Shown here one piece after another: positions 25,185 through 35,573 of a stretch of DNA of 64,000 nucleotides. This stretch comes from Pseudomonas laurylsulfativorans (lineage in GTDB: Bacteria; Pseudomonadota; Gammaproteobacteria; Pseudomonadales; Pseudomonadaceae). The position numbers and the translations under genes were made by a program. The stretch covers positions 26,188 through 90,187 of the forward strand of contig NZ_MUJK01000017.1 of assembly GCF_002906155.1 (NCBI RefSeq), in the 5' to 3' direction. Position 1 is the stretch's first letter. The number at the start of each line of letters is the position of its first letter. The notes beneath the pieces are model-generated. The model did no database searches. It was not told the origin of the DNA and worked only from the letters and a program-made list of their open reading frames with translations.

Positions 25185-26987
25185 ATGGAACGGACTGCGC
25201 CAAAAACAATTCGCATCGGTTGCGCCAGCGCCTTCTGGGGCGATACCTCGACCGCTGCCGCACAACTGGTGGAACACGGGCATCTGGACTATCTGGTCTT
25301 CGACTACCTGGCCGAGATCACCCTGTCGATCATGGCCGGCGCACGGATGAAAGATCCCCAGGCCGGCTATGCGGGCGACTTCATCGAAGTGCTCGCCCCC
25401 TTGCTGCCGCAGCTCGCTCAACACAACATCCGGGTCATCAGCAATGCCGGCGGGGTCAATCCCCAAGCGTGCGCCGCTGCCCTGCAAGCGGCCTGCGACA
25501 AGGCCGGGGTGGCGCTGAAGATCGCCGTGCTGCTGGGAGATGACCTGCAGCCGCAATTCAAACAGCTGGGCAACCTGGGCATTCACGAAATGTTCAGCGG
25601 CGCGCCCCTGCCATTGATGTGCGTCTCGACCAATGCCTACCTCGGCGCACCCGGCATCGTCGAAGCCTTGCGCTTGGGGGCGGACATCGTGATCACCGGG
25701 CGTGTGGTCGACAGTGCGGTGGTCAGCGCCGCGCTGGTGCATGAGTTCGGCTGGTCGTGGCACGACTACGACAAGCTCGCCCAGGCGGCATTGGCCGGGC
25801 ACATCATCGAATGCGGCGCCCAGTGCACGGGCGGCAACTTCACCGACTGGCGCGACGTCCCCGACTACGAACACATCGGATTTCCCATCGTCGAAGTCAG
25901 CGCCGACAGCCAGTTCATCGTCAGCAAACCCGAAGGGACCGGCGGACTGGTCACGCCGCTGACGGTGGGCGAACAGATGCTGTATGAAATCGGTGACCCG
26001 CGGGCGTATCTGCTGCCTGACGTGGTGTGCGATTTCACTCAGGTCAAACTGCAGCAACAAGGCAAGAACGCGGTGCAGGTGCGCGGCGCCAAAGGCCTGC
26101 CGCCGACCGCACAATACAAAGTCAGCGCCACCTACCCCGATGGTTATCGCTGCACCGCCAGTTGCCTGATTGCCGGTATCGATGCCGTCGACAAGGCACG
26201 GCGGGTCAGCGACGCCATCATCAACAAGACCTCGGAAATGTTCCGCCAGCGCGGCTGGGCGCCGTACAGCGACGTGAGTATCGAGTTGCTGGGTAGCGAG
26301 GCCACCTACGGCCCTCACGGCCAGCGCCAGGACAGCCGCGAAGTGGTGATCAAACTCGCGGTGCGCCATCCGGACAAGCGCGCATTGATCGTGTTCTCCC
26401 GCGAAATTGCCCAGGCCGCCACTGGCATGGCGCCGGGGCTGACCGGCATTGTCGGGGGGCGGCCGACGGTGTATCCGCTGATCCGGCTGTTCTCGTTCCT
26501 GATCGACAAAACCGCCTGCACGCTGGACATTGAGTGCATGGGCCAGCGCCACCGGTGTGCCCTGCCCGCCCTCGATGTGCTCGACCCACTGGACCTGCCA
26601 GCCGCGCTCGCCCCACCGAAACCGACTGGCCTGGCCGACGCCAGCGTGGCCCTGGTCAAACTGGCGGTCGCCCGGTCCGGCGACAAAGGCAACCACAGCA
26701 ACATCGGCGTCATGGCCCGCGCCCCCGAATTCCTGCCATGGATCGCCGAGGCCTTGACCCCGGAAGTGATCGTCGACTGGATGGGCCACGTCCTCGATCC
26801 AATCCACGGGCGAGTCGAACGCTGGTACTTGCCCGCCAGCCACAGCCTGAATTTCCTGCTGGAAAACGCCCTCGGCGGTGGCGGTGTCGCCAGCCTGCGC
26901 ATCGATCCGCAAGGCAAAGCCTTCGCCCAGCAACTGCTGGAAATCCAGATTCCGGTGCCGCAGCGCATCGCCGACCAGTTCAACTAG
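25185..26987 (+). CDS. atuA: acyclic terpene utilisation protein AtuA
   Basis: A 600-residue cytoplasmic protein of the AtuA family (DUF1446-like N-terminal domain, about residues 8-450, plus a shorter C-terminal domain, about 485-595). It is required for growth on citronellol and geraniol in P. aeruginosa and P. citronellolis, but its reaction has not been firmly assigned. Seen here: IRIGCASAFWGDTSTAAAQL and NAGGVNPQACAAAL, characteristic of the family, and VDSAVVSAALVHEFGWSWHD. The ATG at 25185 has a strong GGAGGT four bases upstream; an in-frame ATG at 25146 lies inside the AtuR operator. First gene of atuABCDEF; the next gene starts 12 bases after its stop. Confidence 0.9.
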   Translation: MERTAPKTIRIGCASAFWGDTSTAAAQLVEHGHLDYLVFDYLAEITLSIMAGARMKDPQAGYAGDFIEVLAPLLPQLAQHNIRVISNAGGVNPQACAAALQAACDKAGVALKIAVLLGDDLQPQFKQLGNLGIHEMFSGAPLPLMCVSTNAYLGAPGIVEALRLGADIVITGRVVDSAVVSAALVHEFGWSWHDYDKLAQAALAGHIIECGAQCTGGNFTDWRDVPDYEHIGFPIVEVSADSQFIVSKPEGTGGLVTPLTVGEQMLYEIGDPRAYLLPDVVCDFTQVKLQQQGKNAVQVRGAKGLPPTAQYKVSATYPDGYRCTASCLIAGIDAVDKARRVSDAIINKTSEMFRQRGWAPYSDVSIELLGSEATYGPHGQRQDSREVVIKLAVRHPDKRALIVFSREIAQAATGMAPGLTGIVGGRPTVYPLIRLFSFLIDKTACTLDIECMGQRHRCALPALDVLDPLDLPAALAPPKPTGLADASVALVKLAVARSGDKGNHSNIGVMARAPEFLPWIAEALTPEVIVDWMGHVLDPIHGRVERWYLPASHSLNFLLENALGGGGVASLRIDPQGKAFAQQLLEIQIPVPQRIADQFN

Positions 26988-26999
26988 AGGATTGCCGCC

Positions 27000-27869
27000 A
27001 TGGCCTACGATTCGATTTTCAAAGCCGATTTGTTTGCCGGCCAAAACATCATCGTCACCGGTGGCGGCAGTGGCATCGGCCGCTGCACCGCCCACGAACT
27101 GGCGGCCCTTGGCGCCCATGTGCTGCTGGTCGGGCGCAAGGCCGACAAGCTGAAAACCGTTGCGGCGGAGATCGCCGACGACGGCGGCAAGGCCGATTGG
27201 GCGGTTTGCGACATCCGCGAGGAAGAAGCGGTAGTACATCTGGTCAGCGAACTGATCCGCAAGCATGGCCCCCTTCACGGCCTGGTCAACAATGCGGGCG
27301 GGCAATACCCGTCGCCCTTGGCCTCGATCAACCAGAAGGGTTTCGAAACCGTGTTGCGCACCAATCTGGTGGGCGGTTTCCTGATGGCCCGGGAAGTGTT
27401 CAACCAGTCCATGAGCAAGCACGGCGGCGCCATCGTCAACATGCTCGCCGACATGTGGGGCGGTATGCCCGGCATGGGTCACTCCGGCGCGGCACGTTCG
27501 GGCATGGACAACCTGACCAAGACCGCCGCGTACGAATGGGGTCATGCCGGGGTGCGGGTCAACGCCGTGGCGCCGGGCTGGATTGCCTCCAGCGGCATGG
27601 ACACCTACGAAGGCGCCTTCAAGGCCGTGATCCCGACCCTGCGTGAACACGTGCCGCTCAAGCGCATCGGCACCGAATCGGAAGTCAGCGCGGCGATTGT
27701 TTTCCTGCTCAGCCCGGCAGCGGCATTCGTCAGCGGCAGTACCCTGCGCATCGACGGCGCCGCCAGCCTCGGCGGGCGCGCCTGGCCGATTCACAAGGCG
27801 ACCAACAGCGAGTCGTACAACGGTTTCCACCGCGCCTACATACCCGACGTATTGAAGGACAAGGAATAA
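27000..27869 (+). CDS. atuB: SDR-type oxidoreductase AtuB
   Basis: A 289-residue short-chain dehydrogenase/reductase-fold protein. The NAD(P) motif TGGGSGIGR is at about residues 20-28, NNAGG at about 97, and an Ala/Gly-rich active-site helix HSGAARSGMDNLTK at about 160. The usual YxxxK pair is replaced, exactly as in the trans-2-enoyl-CoA reductase (PECR) branch, which carries HSGAARAGV at this point. AtuB is therefore more likely an acyl-CoA-related reductase than a simple alcohol dehydrogenase. Experiments place atuB within the citronellol cluster without a settled reaction. It is tightly packed between atuA (12 bases) and atuC (3 bases). Confidence 0.9.
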   Translation: MAYDSIFKADLFAGQNIIVTGGGSGIGRCTAHELAALGAHVLLVGRKADKLKTVAAEIADDGGKADWAVCDIREEEAVVHLVSELIRKHGPLHGLVNNAGGQYPSPLASINQKGFETVLRTNLVGGFLMAREVFNQSMSKHGGAIVNMLADMWGGMPGMGHSGAARSGMDNLTKTAAYEWGHAGVRVNAVAPGWIASSGMDTYEGAFKAVIPTLREHVPLKRIGTESEVSAAIVFLLSPAAAFVSGSTLRIDGAASLGGRAWPIHKATNSESYNGFHRAYIPDVLKDKE

Positions 27870-27872
27870 CCC

Positions 27873-29489
27873 ATGCCGGTGATTCAGTCGCAACTCGATC
27901 CCCACAGCGAGCCGTTCACCCAGAACCGCGCAGCGATGCTGAACGCCATCGAGCAAGTCCGCGTGCTCGAACAGAACTTGTTGAACAAGGCTGACGAAGC
28001 CAAACCCAGGTTCGAAAAGCGCGGCCAGTTACTGCCCCGCGAGCGCCTCAATCTGCTGCTGGACGCCGGTGCGCCGTTTCTTGAACTGGCCAGCCTGGCC
28101 GGCTACAAGTTGCACGACGACAAGGATGGCAGCGCCGCCGGTGGCGGCTTGATCGCGGGCATCGGCTACGTGTCCGGCGTGCGTGTGCTGGTGGTCGCCA
28201 ATAACAGTGCAATCAAGGGCGGGACCATCTCCCCCAGCGGCTTGAAAAAATCCCTGCGCCTGCAACAGATCGCCATGGAAAACAAACTGCCGGTGATCAC
28301 CCTCGCCGAGAGCGGCGGCGCCAACCTCAATTACGCGGCGGAGATTTTCGTCGAAGGCGCGCGCAGCTTTGCCAATCAGGCGCGGATGTCGGCCATGGGG
28401 TTGCCGCAGGTCACTGTGGTGCACGGCTCGGCCACGGCGGGCGGTGCTTATCAACCGGGGCTGTCGGATTACGTGGTGGTGGTGCGCGGCAAGGCCAAGC
28501 TGTTTCTCGCAGGTCCGCCACTGCTCAAGGCCGCCACCGGCGAAGTCGCCACCGACGAAGAACTGGGCGGCGCCGAGATGCACGCACAAACCGCCGGCAC
28601 TGCCGAATACCTGGCTGAAAACGATGCCGACGGTGTGCGCCAGGTGCGCGAAATTGTCGCTTTGCTGCCGTGGAACGAACAGTTGCCACCGCGCCCCGAA
28701 CGTCGTTGGGAAGAACCGATCTACCCCATCGACGAACTGCTGGGCCTGATCCCGGATGATCCGAAAAAACCCTACGACGTTCGCGAGATCATCGCCCGGA
28801 TTGCCGACGCTTCGAACTTTCTTGAATTCAAAGGCGAGTTCGATCAGCAAACCGTCTGCGGTCACCTGAAAATTCAGGGCCGCGCCTGTGGCTTTATCGG
28901 TAACAACGGCCCGATCACCCCAAAAGGCGCGAGCAAGGCCGCCCAGTTCATCCAGCTGTGCGATCAGAGCCAGACGCCGCTGCTGTTTTTCCATAACACC
29001 ACCGGGTTCATGGTCGGCACCGAGTCGGAACAGCAAGGCGTGATCAAACACGGCGCGAAGATGATTCAAGCGGTCGCCAACGCCCGGGTACCGAAGCTGA
29101 CCATCGTCGTCGGTGGCTCCTACGGCGCGGGCAACTATGCGATGTGCGGGCGCGGCCTCGATCCGCGTTTCATCTTCGCCTGGCCCAACAGCCGCACCGC
29201 CGTAATGGGTGGCGCGCAAGCGGGCAAAGTACTGCGCATCGTCACCGAGGCCAAACAGGCCAAGGACGGCCTGGTGCCCGATCCGAAAATGCTCGACATG
29301 CTCGAACAGGTCACCGCGCAGAAGCTCGACAGTCAGTCCACGGCGCTCTATGGCAGCGCCAATCTGTGGGACGACGGCTTGATCGACCCGCGCGATACAA
29401 GGACCTTGCTGGGTTACTTGCTGGACATCTGTCACGAGGCCGAGGTGCGGCCATTGCAAGCCAACAGTTTTGGCGTAGCCCGGTTCTAG
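27873..29489 (+). CDS. atuC: geranyl-CoA carboxylase beta subunit (carboxyltransferase)
   Basis: The 538-residue carboxyltransferase subunit of the biotin enzyme that carboxylates cis-geranyl-CoA to isohexenylglutaconyl-CoA. It has the two crotonase-like halves typical of acyl-CoA carboxylase beta subunits. The N half contains GGGLIAGIGYVSGVRVLVVA and AESGGANLNYAAEIF. The C half contains FFHNTTGFMVGTESEQQGVI, KLTIVVGGSYGAGNYAMCGR and MGGAQAGKVL. It pairs with the biotin subunit AtuF encoded five kilobases downstream. Methylcrotonyl-CoA carboxylase is a close relative; the atu context decides for geranyl-CoA. AAGGA lies about 8 bases before the ATG. Confidence 0.9.
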   Translation: MPVIQSQLDPHSEPFTQNRAAMLNAIEQVRVLEQNLLNKADEAKPRFEKRGQLLPRERLNLLLDAGAPFLELASLAGYKLHDDKDGSAAGGGLIAGIGYVSGVRVLVVANNSAIKGGTISPSGLKKSLRLQQIAMENKLPVITLAESGGANLNYAAEIFVEGARSFANQARMSAMGLPQVTVVHGSATAGGAYQPGLSDYVVVVRGKAKLFLAGPPLLKAATGEVATDEELGGAEMHAQTAGTAEYLAENDADGVRQVREIVALLPWNEQLPPRPERRWEEPIYPIDELLGLIPDDPKKPYDVREIIARIADASNFLEFKGEFDQQTVCGHLKIQGRACGFIGNNGPITPKGASKAAQFIQLCDQSQTPLLFFHNTTGFMVGTESEQQGVIKHGAKMIQAVANARVPKLTIVVGGSYGAGNYAMCGRGLDPRFIFAWPNSRTAVMGGAQAGKVLRIVTEAKQAKDGLVPDPKMLDMLEQVTAQKLDSQSTALYGSANLWDDGLIDPRDTRTLLGYLLDICHEAEVRPLQANSFGVARF

Positions 29490-29513
29490 GCCGGCTCAAG
29501 GAGAACAATAAAA

Positions 29514-30671
29514 ATGATCTTCACCCAGGAACACGAAGCACTGCGCCGCACCGTGCGCCAATTCGTCGAACACGAGATCAATCCCCACGTCGAGGAATGG
29601 GAAAAGGCCGGACGCTTCCCCATCCACGACATCTTCCGCAAGGCCGGAGACCTCGGCTTGCTGGGGATTTCCAAGCCGGAAAAGTTCGGTGGCATGGGGC
29701 TCGACTACAGCTACTCGATCGTGGCCGCCGAAGAGTTCGGCACCATTCATTGCGGTGGCATCCCGATGTCCATCGGCGTGCAGACCGACATGTGCACCCC
29801 GGCCCTCGCCCGTTTTGGCTCCGATGAATTGCGCGACGAATTCCTGCGCCCGGCCATCAGCGGCGAGCAGGTCGGCTGCATCGGCGTCTCCGAAGTCGGT
29901 GCCGGCTCCGACGTCGCCGGGTTGAAAACCACCGCGCGCAAGGACGGCGACGATTACGTGATCAACGGCAGCAAGATGTGGATCACCAACTCGCCGAGCG
30001 CCGACTTCATCTGCTTGCTGGCCAACACCTCGGAGGACAAGCCGCACATCAACAAGTCGCTCATCATGGTGCCGATGAACACTCCGGGCATTAGCCTGAG
30101 CTCGCACCTGGACAAGCTCGGCATGCGCAGTTCGGAAACCGCCCAGGTGTTTTTCGACAATGTGCGCGTGCCGCAGCGCAACCGGATCGGTCATGAAGGC
30201 GCGGGGTTCATGATGCAGATGCTGCAGTTCCAGGAGGAACGCCTGTTCGGCGCAGCCAACATGATCAAGGGCCTGGAGTATTGCGTCGACAGCACCATCG
30301 AATACTGCAAGGAGCGCAAAACCTTCGGTAACGCGCTGATCGACAATCAGGTGATCCACTTCCGCCTGGCAGAACTGCAAACCGAAATCGAATGCCTGCG
30401 GGCACTGGTCTACCAGGCCACAGAGCAATACGTCAAAGGCCGGGACGTCACGCGCCTGGCGTCGATGGCCAAGCTCAAGGCCGGGCGACTGGGCCGCGAA
30501 GTCAGCGACAGCTGCCTGCAATATTGGGGCGGCATGGGCTTCATGTGGGACAACCCAGTGGCCCGTGCTTATCGCGATGTACGGCTGGTATCGATTGGCG
30601 GCGGTGCCGACGAAATCATGCTGGGGATCATCTGCAAACTCATGGGCATTCTGCCGGGGAAAAAGAAATGA
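29514..30671 (+). CDS. atuD: citronellyl-CoA dehydrogenase AtuD
   Basis: A 385-residue acyl-CoA dehydrogenase, FAD-dependent, expected to oxidise citronellyl-CoA to geranyl-CoA in the cytoplasm. The family signature is seen as GCIGVSEVGAGSDVAGLKTTA and later the C-terminal block QYWGGMGFMWDNPVARAYRDVR with IGGGADEIMLGIICK. The length matches the family (380-400). Flavin would pass electrons to ETF. It starts 24 bases after atuC with GGAG upstream, and its TGA overlaps the atuE ATG (ATGA), showing translational coupling. Confidence 0.9.
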   Translation: MIFTQEHEALRRTVRQFVEHEINPHVEEWEKAGRFPIHDIFRKAGDLGLLGISKPEKFGGMGLDYSYSIVAAEEFGTIHCGGIPMSIGVQTDMCTPALARFGSDELRDEFLRPAISGEQVGCIGVSEVGAGSDVAGLKTTARKDGDDYVINGSKMWITNSPSADFICLLANTSEDKPHINKSLIMVPMNTPGISLSSHLDKLGMRSSETAQVFFDNVRVPQRNRIGHEGAGFMMQMLQFQEERLFGAANMIKGLEYCVDSTIEYCKERKTFGNALIDNQVIHFRLAELQTEIECLRALVYQATEQYVKGRDVTRLASMAKLKAGRLGREVSDSCLQYWGGMGFMWDNPVARAYRDVRLVSIGGGADEIMLGIICKLMGILPGKKK

Positions 30672-31465
30672 GTAGCCTGCCGGTTTGCCTGACTTTGCTG
30701 CTGGAGCTGCACAACGGCGTGTTGCACATCACCCTCAACCGCCCGGAATGCCGCAATGCGATGAGCTTGCAGATGGTCACCGAATTGCGCTCGGTGCTGG
30801 CTGCGGTACGCGATAAACCAGGGGTTCGCGCACTGGTGATCGGCGGCGTCGGTGGGCACTTCTGTGCCGGCGGCGACATCAAGGACATGGCCAATGCCCG
30901 CGCTCAAGGCTCAACGGCGCACAGGGATCTAAACCGAGTGTTCGGTGCGCTATTGCAAGAGGTGCAACACGCACCGCAAGTGGTGATTACCGTGCTGCAA
31001 GGCGCGGTACTCGGTGGCGGTTTGGGCCTGGCCTGCGTCAGCGATATCGCTCTGGCCGATCACCAGGCGCAATTCGGCCTGCCGGAAACCAGCCTCGGCC
31101 TGCTGCCGGCGCAAATCGCACCGTTCGTGGTGCAACGCATCGGCCTGACCGAGACCCGAAGGCTGGCCCTGACCGCGGCCCGTTTTGATGGCCACCAGGC
31201 ACGGCGTATGGGCCTGGTGCATTTTGTCGAACATGATCCGCAGGCCCTGGCCGAGCGTCTCGATGAGGTCTTGGCCCATGTGTTGTGTTGTGCGCCGGGG
31301 GCGAATGCGGCGACCAAAAAGCTCTTGCTGGCGAGTGCGGGACAACCGTCGGATGCCCTGCTGGATCAGGCGGCGCAATGGTTCAGCGAAGCGGTGACTG
31401 GTGCTGAAGGTATCGAGGGGACGATGGCCTTCATGCAAAAACGCAAACCGGGGTGGGCCTCCTGA
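30668..31465 (+). CDS. atuE: isohexenylglutaconyl-CoA hydratase AtuE
   Basis: A 265-residue crotonase-fold enzyme expected to hydrate isohexenylglutaconyl-CoA. The oxyanion-hole segments are HFCAGGDIKDM (about residues 60-70) and AVLGGGLGLACVSDIALAD (about 113-131). The acidic residue of FGLPETSLGLLPA (about 137-149) is in the position of the catalytic Glu of hydratases. It overlaps atuD by 4 bases. A REPIN separates it from atuF, an unusual break in an otherwise tightly packed operon. Confidence 0.88.
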   Translation: MSSLPVCLTLLLELHNGVLHITLNRPECRNAMSLQMVTELRSVLAAVRDKPGVRALVIGGVGGHFCAGGDIKDMANARAQGSTAHRDLNRVFGALLQEVQHAPQVVITVLQGAVLGGGLGLACVSDIALADHQAQFGLPETSLGLLPAQIAPFVVQRIGLTETRRLALTAARFDGHQARRMGLVHFVEHDPQALAERLDEVLAHVLCCAPGANAATKKLLLASAGQPSDALLDQAAQWFSEAVTGAEGIEGTMAFMQKRKPGWAS

Positions 31466-31469
31466 AAAG

Positions 31470-31544
31470 CATCGCTGGCAAGCCAGCTCCTACAGGTTTT
31501 GTGTGCGACATAAATCCACTGTAGGAGCTGGCTTGCCAGCGATG
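31470..31544. repeat. REPIN between atuE and atuF (second REP type)
   Basis: ATCGCTGGCAAGCCAGCTCC at 31471 and an inverted copy GTAGGAGCTGGCTTGCCAGC ending near 31540. The stem sequence (GCTGGCAAGCCAGC) differs from the other REPs in this window. It could set different mRNA levels for the carboxylase subunits. Confidence 0.85.
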
Positions 31545-31583
31545 AGGCCCGACCAGACACCGCAAATATCAGAGAGCCAACTC

Positions 31584-33545
<1,962 letters not shown>

Positions 33546-33564
33546 GCCGCTAGGCGGAACCGAC

Positions 33565-33586
33565 GGGTTTGGCTACGCTCAAACCC
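33565..33586. repeat. small palindrome after atuF
   Basis: GGGTTTG (33565-33571) and CAAACCC (33580-33586) with an 8-base loop, followed by CTACAGG as in REP tails. It may be a REP of a third type or a weak terminator of the atu operon; there is no T-run. Confidence 0.45.
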
Positions 33587-33615
33587 TACAGGACGCGGAT
33601 ACCAGGAAACCTGCA

Positions 33616-34158
33616 ATGCCTCATTGGCTGGTCATTGATCTGGAGGCCACCACCGATGAGGGTGGTTGGCCCGTAACGGAAATGGAAATCATTGAAATCG
33701 GCGCCACCCTGGTGGACCGCAAGGGACGCGAACTGGACCACTTCCAGCGCTTCGTCCGCCCGTTGCGGCGGCCGTTGCTGACGCCGTTTTGCCGCGAGCT
33801 GACGCACATCACCCAGGCCAACATTGATGCCGCGCAACCGCTAGGCGAAGTCTGGCCGGCGTTTGAACGCTGGCTCGGCCACCACCACACGCGACTTGAA
33901 GGCTGGGTCAGCTGGGGCGATTACGATCGCAAGCAATTGCTTCAAGAATGGCAGCAACTGGGACTCGCCAGTGTGCTGGCCAACACGCCGCACATGAACC
34001 TCAAACAGCGTTTTGCCAAGGCCCGACGACTGGAACGCCCGCTGGGATTAAACGGCGCGTTGCAACTGGCCGGCTTGCAGTTCAACGGCCAACAACACCG
34101 GGCACTGGAAGATGCGCGCAATACCGCACGCCTGCTGCCGCTGGTTCTGCCGCTTTAG
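33616..34158 (+). CDS. DEDDh-type 3'-5' exonuclease (ERI1/KapD-like)
   Basis: A 180-residue exonuclease-fold protein. The acidic metal ligands are visible: LVIDLEAT (Asp8, Glu10), WGDYDRK in the middle (second Asp) and HRALEDARNTA near the end (His and Asp). The length, with EGGWPVTEMEIIEIGATLVD, fits the ERI1/KapD branch rather than DNA polymerase epsilon or oligoribonuclease. The substrate is unknown (RNA or single-stranded DNA). It stands alone between atuF and ppnP. Confidence 0.8.
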   Translation: MPHWLVIDLEATTDEGGWPVTEMEIIEIGATLVDRKGRELDHFQRFVRPLRRPLLTPFCRELTHITQANIDAAQPLGEVWPAFERWLGHHHTRLEGWVSWGDYDRKQLLQEWQQLGLASVLANTPHMNLKQRFAKARRLERPLGLNGALQLAGLQFNGQQHRALEDARNTARLLPLVLPL

Positions 34159-34227
34159 ACAGGTGACGACGCCAAGGGCCTTGTGCATACTGGCCAGCCC
34201 TTTTTAGCCCTTTTCGAGGAATCGCCC

Positions 34228-34512
34228 ATGTTTAAAGTCAACGAGTACTTCGACGGCACCGTCAAGTCGATCGCCTTTGGCACCGCAGAAGGTCCAGCGA
34301 CCATCGGCGTCATGGCTCCGGGCGAATACGAATTCGGCACCAGCCAGCGTGAAATCATGCACGTGGTCAGCGGCGCATTGACCGTCAAACTGCCAGACAG
34401 CAGCGACTGGGAAACCTTCGCCGCCGGCAGCCAGTTCAACGTACCGGCCAACAGCAAGTTCCAGCTGAAAGTCGCTGTCGACACCGCTTACCTGTGCGAA
34501 TACCGCGGCTAA
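34228..34512 (+). CDS. ppnP: pyrimidine/purine nucleoside phosphorylase
   Basis: A 94-residue cupin-like protein (formerly DUF1255/YaiE). The known family member PpnP phosphorolyses several nucleosides. The family signature is FKVNEYFDGTVKSIAF, then GVMAPGEYEFGTSQREIMHVVSGAL and FNVPANSKFQLKV. The length equals that of E. coli PpnP. The ATG at 34228 has GAGGA upstream. It is followed at once by a strong terminator shared with the convergent MOSC gene. Confidence 0.9.
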   Translation: MFKVNEYFDGTVKSIAFGTAEGPATIGVMAPGEYEFGTSQREIMHVVSGALTVKLPDSSDWETFAAGSQFNVPANSKFQLKVAVDTAYLCEYRG

Positions 34513-34539
34513 ACCCGCGGGCTTCACTGCAATAAAAAA

Positions 34540-34565
34540 ATGCCCGTGTTTTTCGACACGGGCAT
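34540..34565. terminator. bidirectional Rho-independent terminator
   Basis: A 10-bp perfect stem (ATGCCCGTGT / ACACGGGCAT), loop TTTTCG, with A-runs before and T-runs after, so it works for ppnP on plus and the MOSC gene on minus. Confidence 0.9.
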
Positions 34566-34583
34566 TTTTTATTCTGCGCAAAA

Positions 34584-35390
34584 TTACTCGAGGATCTCCA
34601 CCGGCATGCCGACTTCGAGTCGTCCGTTGCCGTCGTTGACCAGGTTCTGGCCGAACATTGCACCGTCTGCCTGCGAGCGGTACGTCTGCAAGGTGGCCAA
34701 GGGTTCGCGATCGTCGCTGCGCTCCCCGGTTTGCGGGTCGATGGTGGTCAAGATGCAACGTGAACACGACTTGACCACGCGGAACTCGACTTCACCGATG
34801 CGGATGCGCTTCCAGCCGTCCTCGGCGAAGGCTTCACTGCCCTCGATCACCAGGTTTGGCCGGAAACGCAACATCTCCAACGGACGCCCGACCCGTTGCG
34901 ACAGGTCTTCGAGGGAGGCCTGGCCAATCAGCAACAGCGGATAGCCATCGGCGAACGCCACCTGATCGTCATCCTTGCCGTACCCGGCCTCGGTCATCCG
35001 CGCCCGATCAAGCGGCACTTGCACCAGACGTGTCGGCTTTCCAATGAACTGGCTGACCCAGGCCCCTGCTTCATCGCCTGCATCGGGGACTCGCAAGGTA
35101 TCGCGCCAGATCGTCACGCCACGCAGTTGTGCATCGCTACCGGGCAAGGCAATGTCGATCGGCGAATGGCCGGGCGCGCTGAGGGTCAAGCCACCTTCGG
35201 CATTCCACAGCGCCGACAACTGGCTCATCTGCGCCACCGCACGCTGGGTCAGGAAACGACCGCTGGCCTCATCCACCAGCATCCAGCGGCGATCGCCATC
35301 CAGCCCGAGTTTATCGAGACCGATCTGTTGCAGCGTCTCTCCCCTGGCGGACTTCAACGGATAACGATACAGCGCGCTCAGACGCAACAT
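34584..35390 (-). CDS. MOSC domain protein with N-terminal beta-barrel (YcbX-like)
   Basis: A 268-residue protein: MOSC N-terminal beta-barrel (LSALYRYPLKSARGE, residues 3-17, through about 120) and a MOSC domain (about 120-265) with the conserved Cys in VVKSCSRCILTTIDPQTG. MOSC proteins bind molybdenum cofactor; the YcbX family reduces N-hydroxylated compounds. I chose the ATG at 35390 because GGGAG is upstream and the conserved YPLKS follows directly; a longer frame reaches 35420. It ends at the shared terminator with ppnP. Confidence 0.85.
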   Translation of the reverse strand: MLRLSALYRYPLKSARGETLQQIGLDKLGLDGDRRWMLVDEASGRFLTQRAVAQMSQLSALWNAEGGLTLSAPGHSPIDIALPGSDAQLRGVTIWRDTLRVPDAGDEAGAWVSQFIGKPTRLVQVPLDRARMTEAGYGKDDDQVAFADGYPLLLIGQASLEDLSQRVGRPLEMLRFRPNLVIEGSEAFAEDGWKRIRIGEVEFRVVKSCSRCILTTIDPQTGERSDDREPLATLQTYRSQADGAMFGQNLVNDGNGRLEVGMPVEILE

Positions 35391-35465
35391 GGCCAGCTCC
35401 CTGGAAGGCAAAAACGCCACCCTATACGAGCTTGGTCAGCGAATCAAAGTGCAAAAACCCTGCAC

Positions 35466-35558
35466 GAGCGAGCTCGCTCGCGAAAAACCCAAGGACGCCG
35501 CTGGGCAACTGGTTTTACGCGTTATCGTTCAAGACCATCGCAAGCTCGCTCCTACAGG
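35466..35558. repeat. REPIN between the MOSC gene and cheV
   Basis: A degenerate copy GAGCGAGCTCGCTCGCGA (35466-35483) without the GTAG head, and an inverted copy ATCGCAAGCTCGCTCCTACA ending near 35558. Same family as the pvdL REPIN. Confidence 0.75.
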
Positions 35559-35573
35559 TTGACCATGGCCTGA

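Noticed and set aside
25131..29459. Minus-strand open frames of 941 and 476 codons opposite atuA-atuC
   Set aside because: Same effect of high GC at third positions; the plus-strand proteins are clear family members with ribosome sites and operon spacing.
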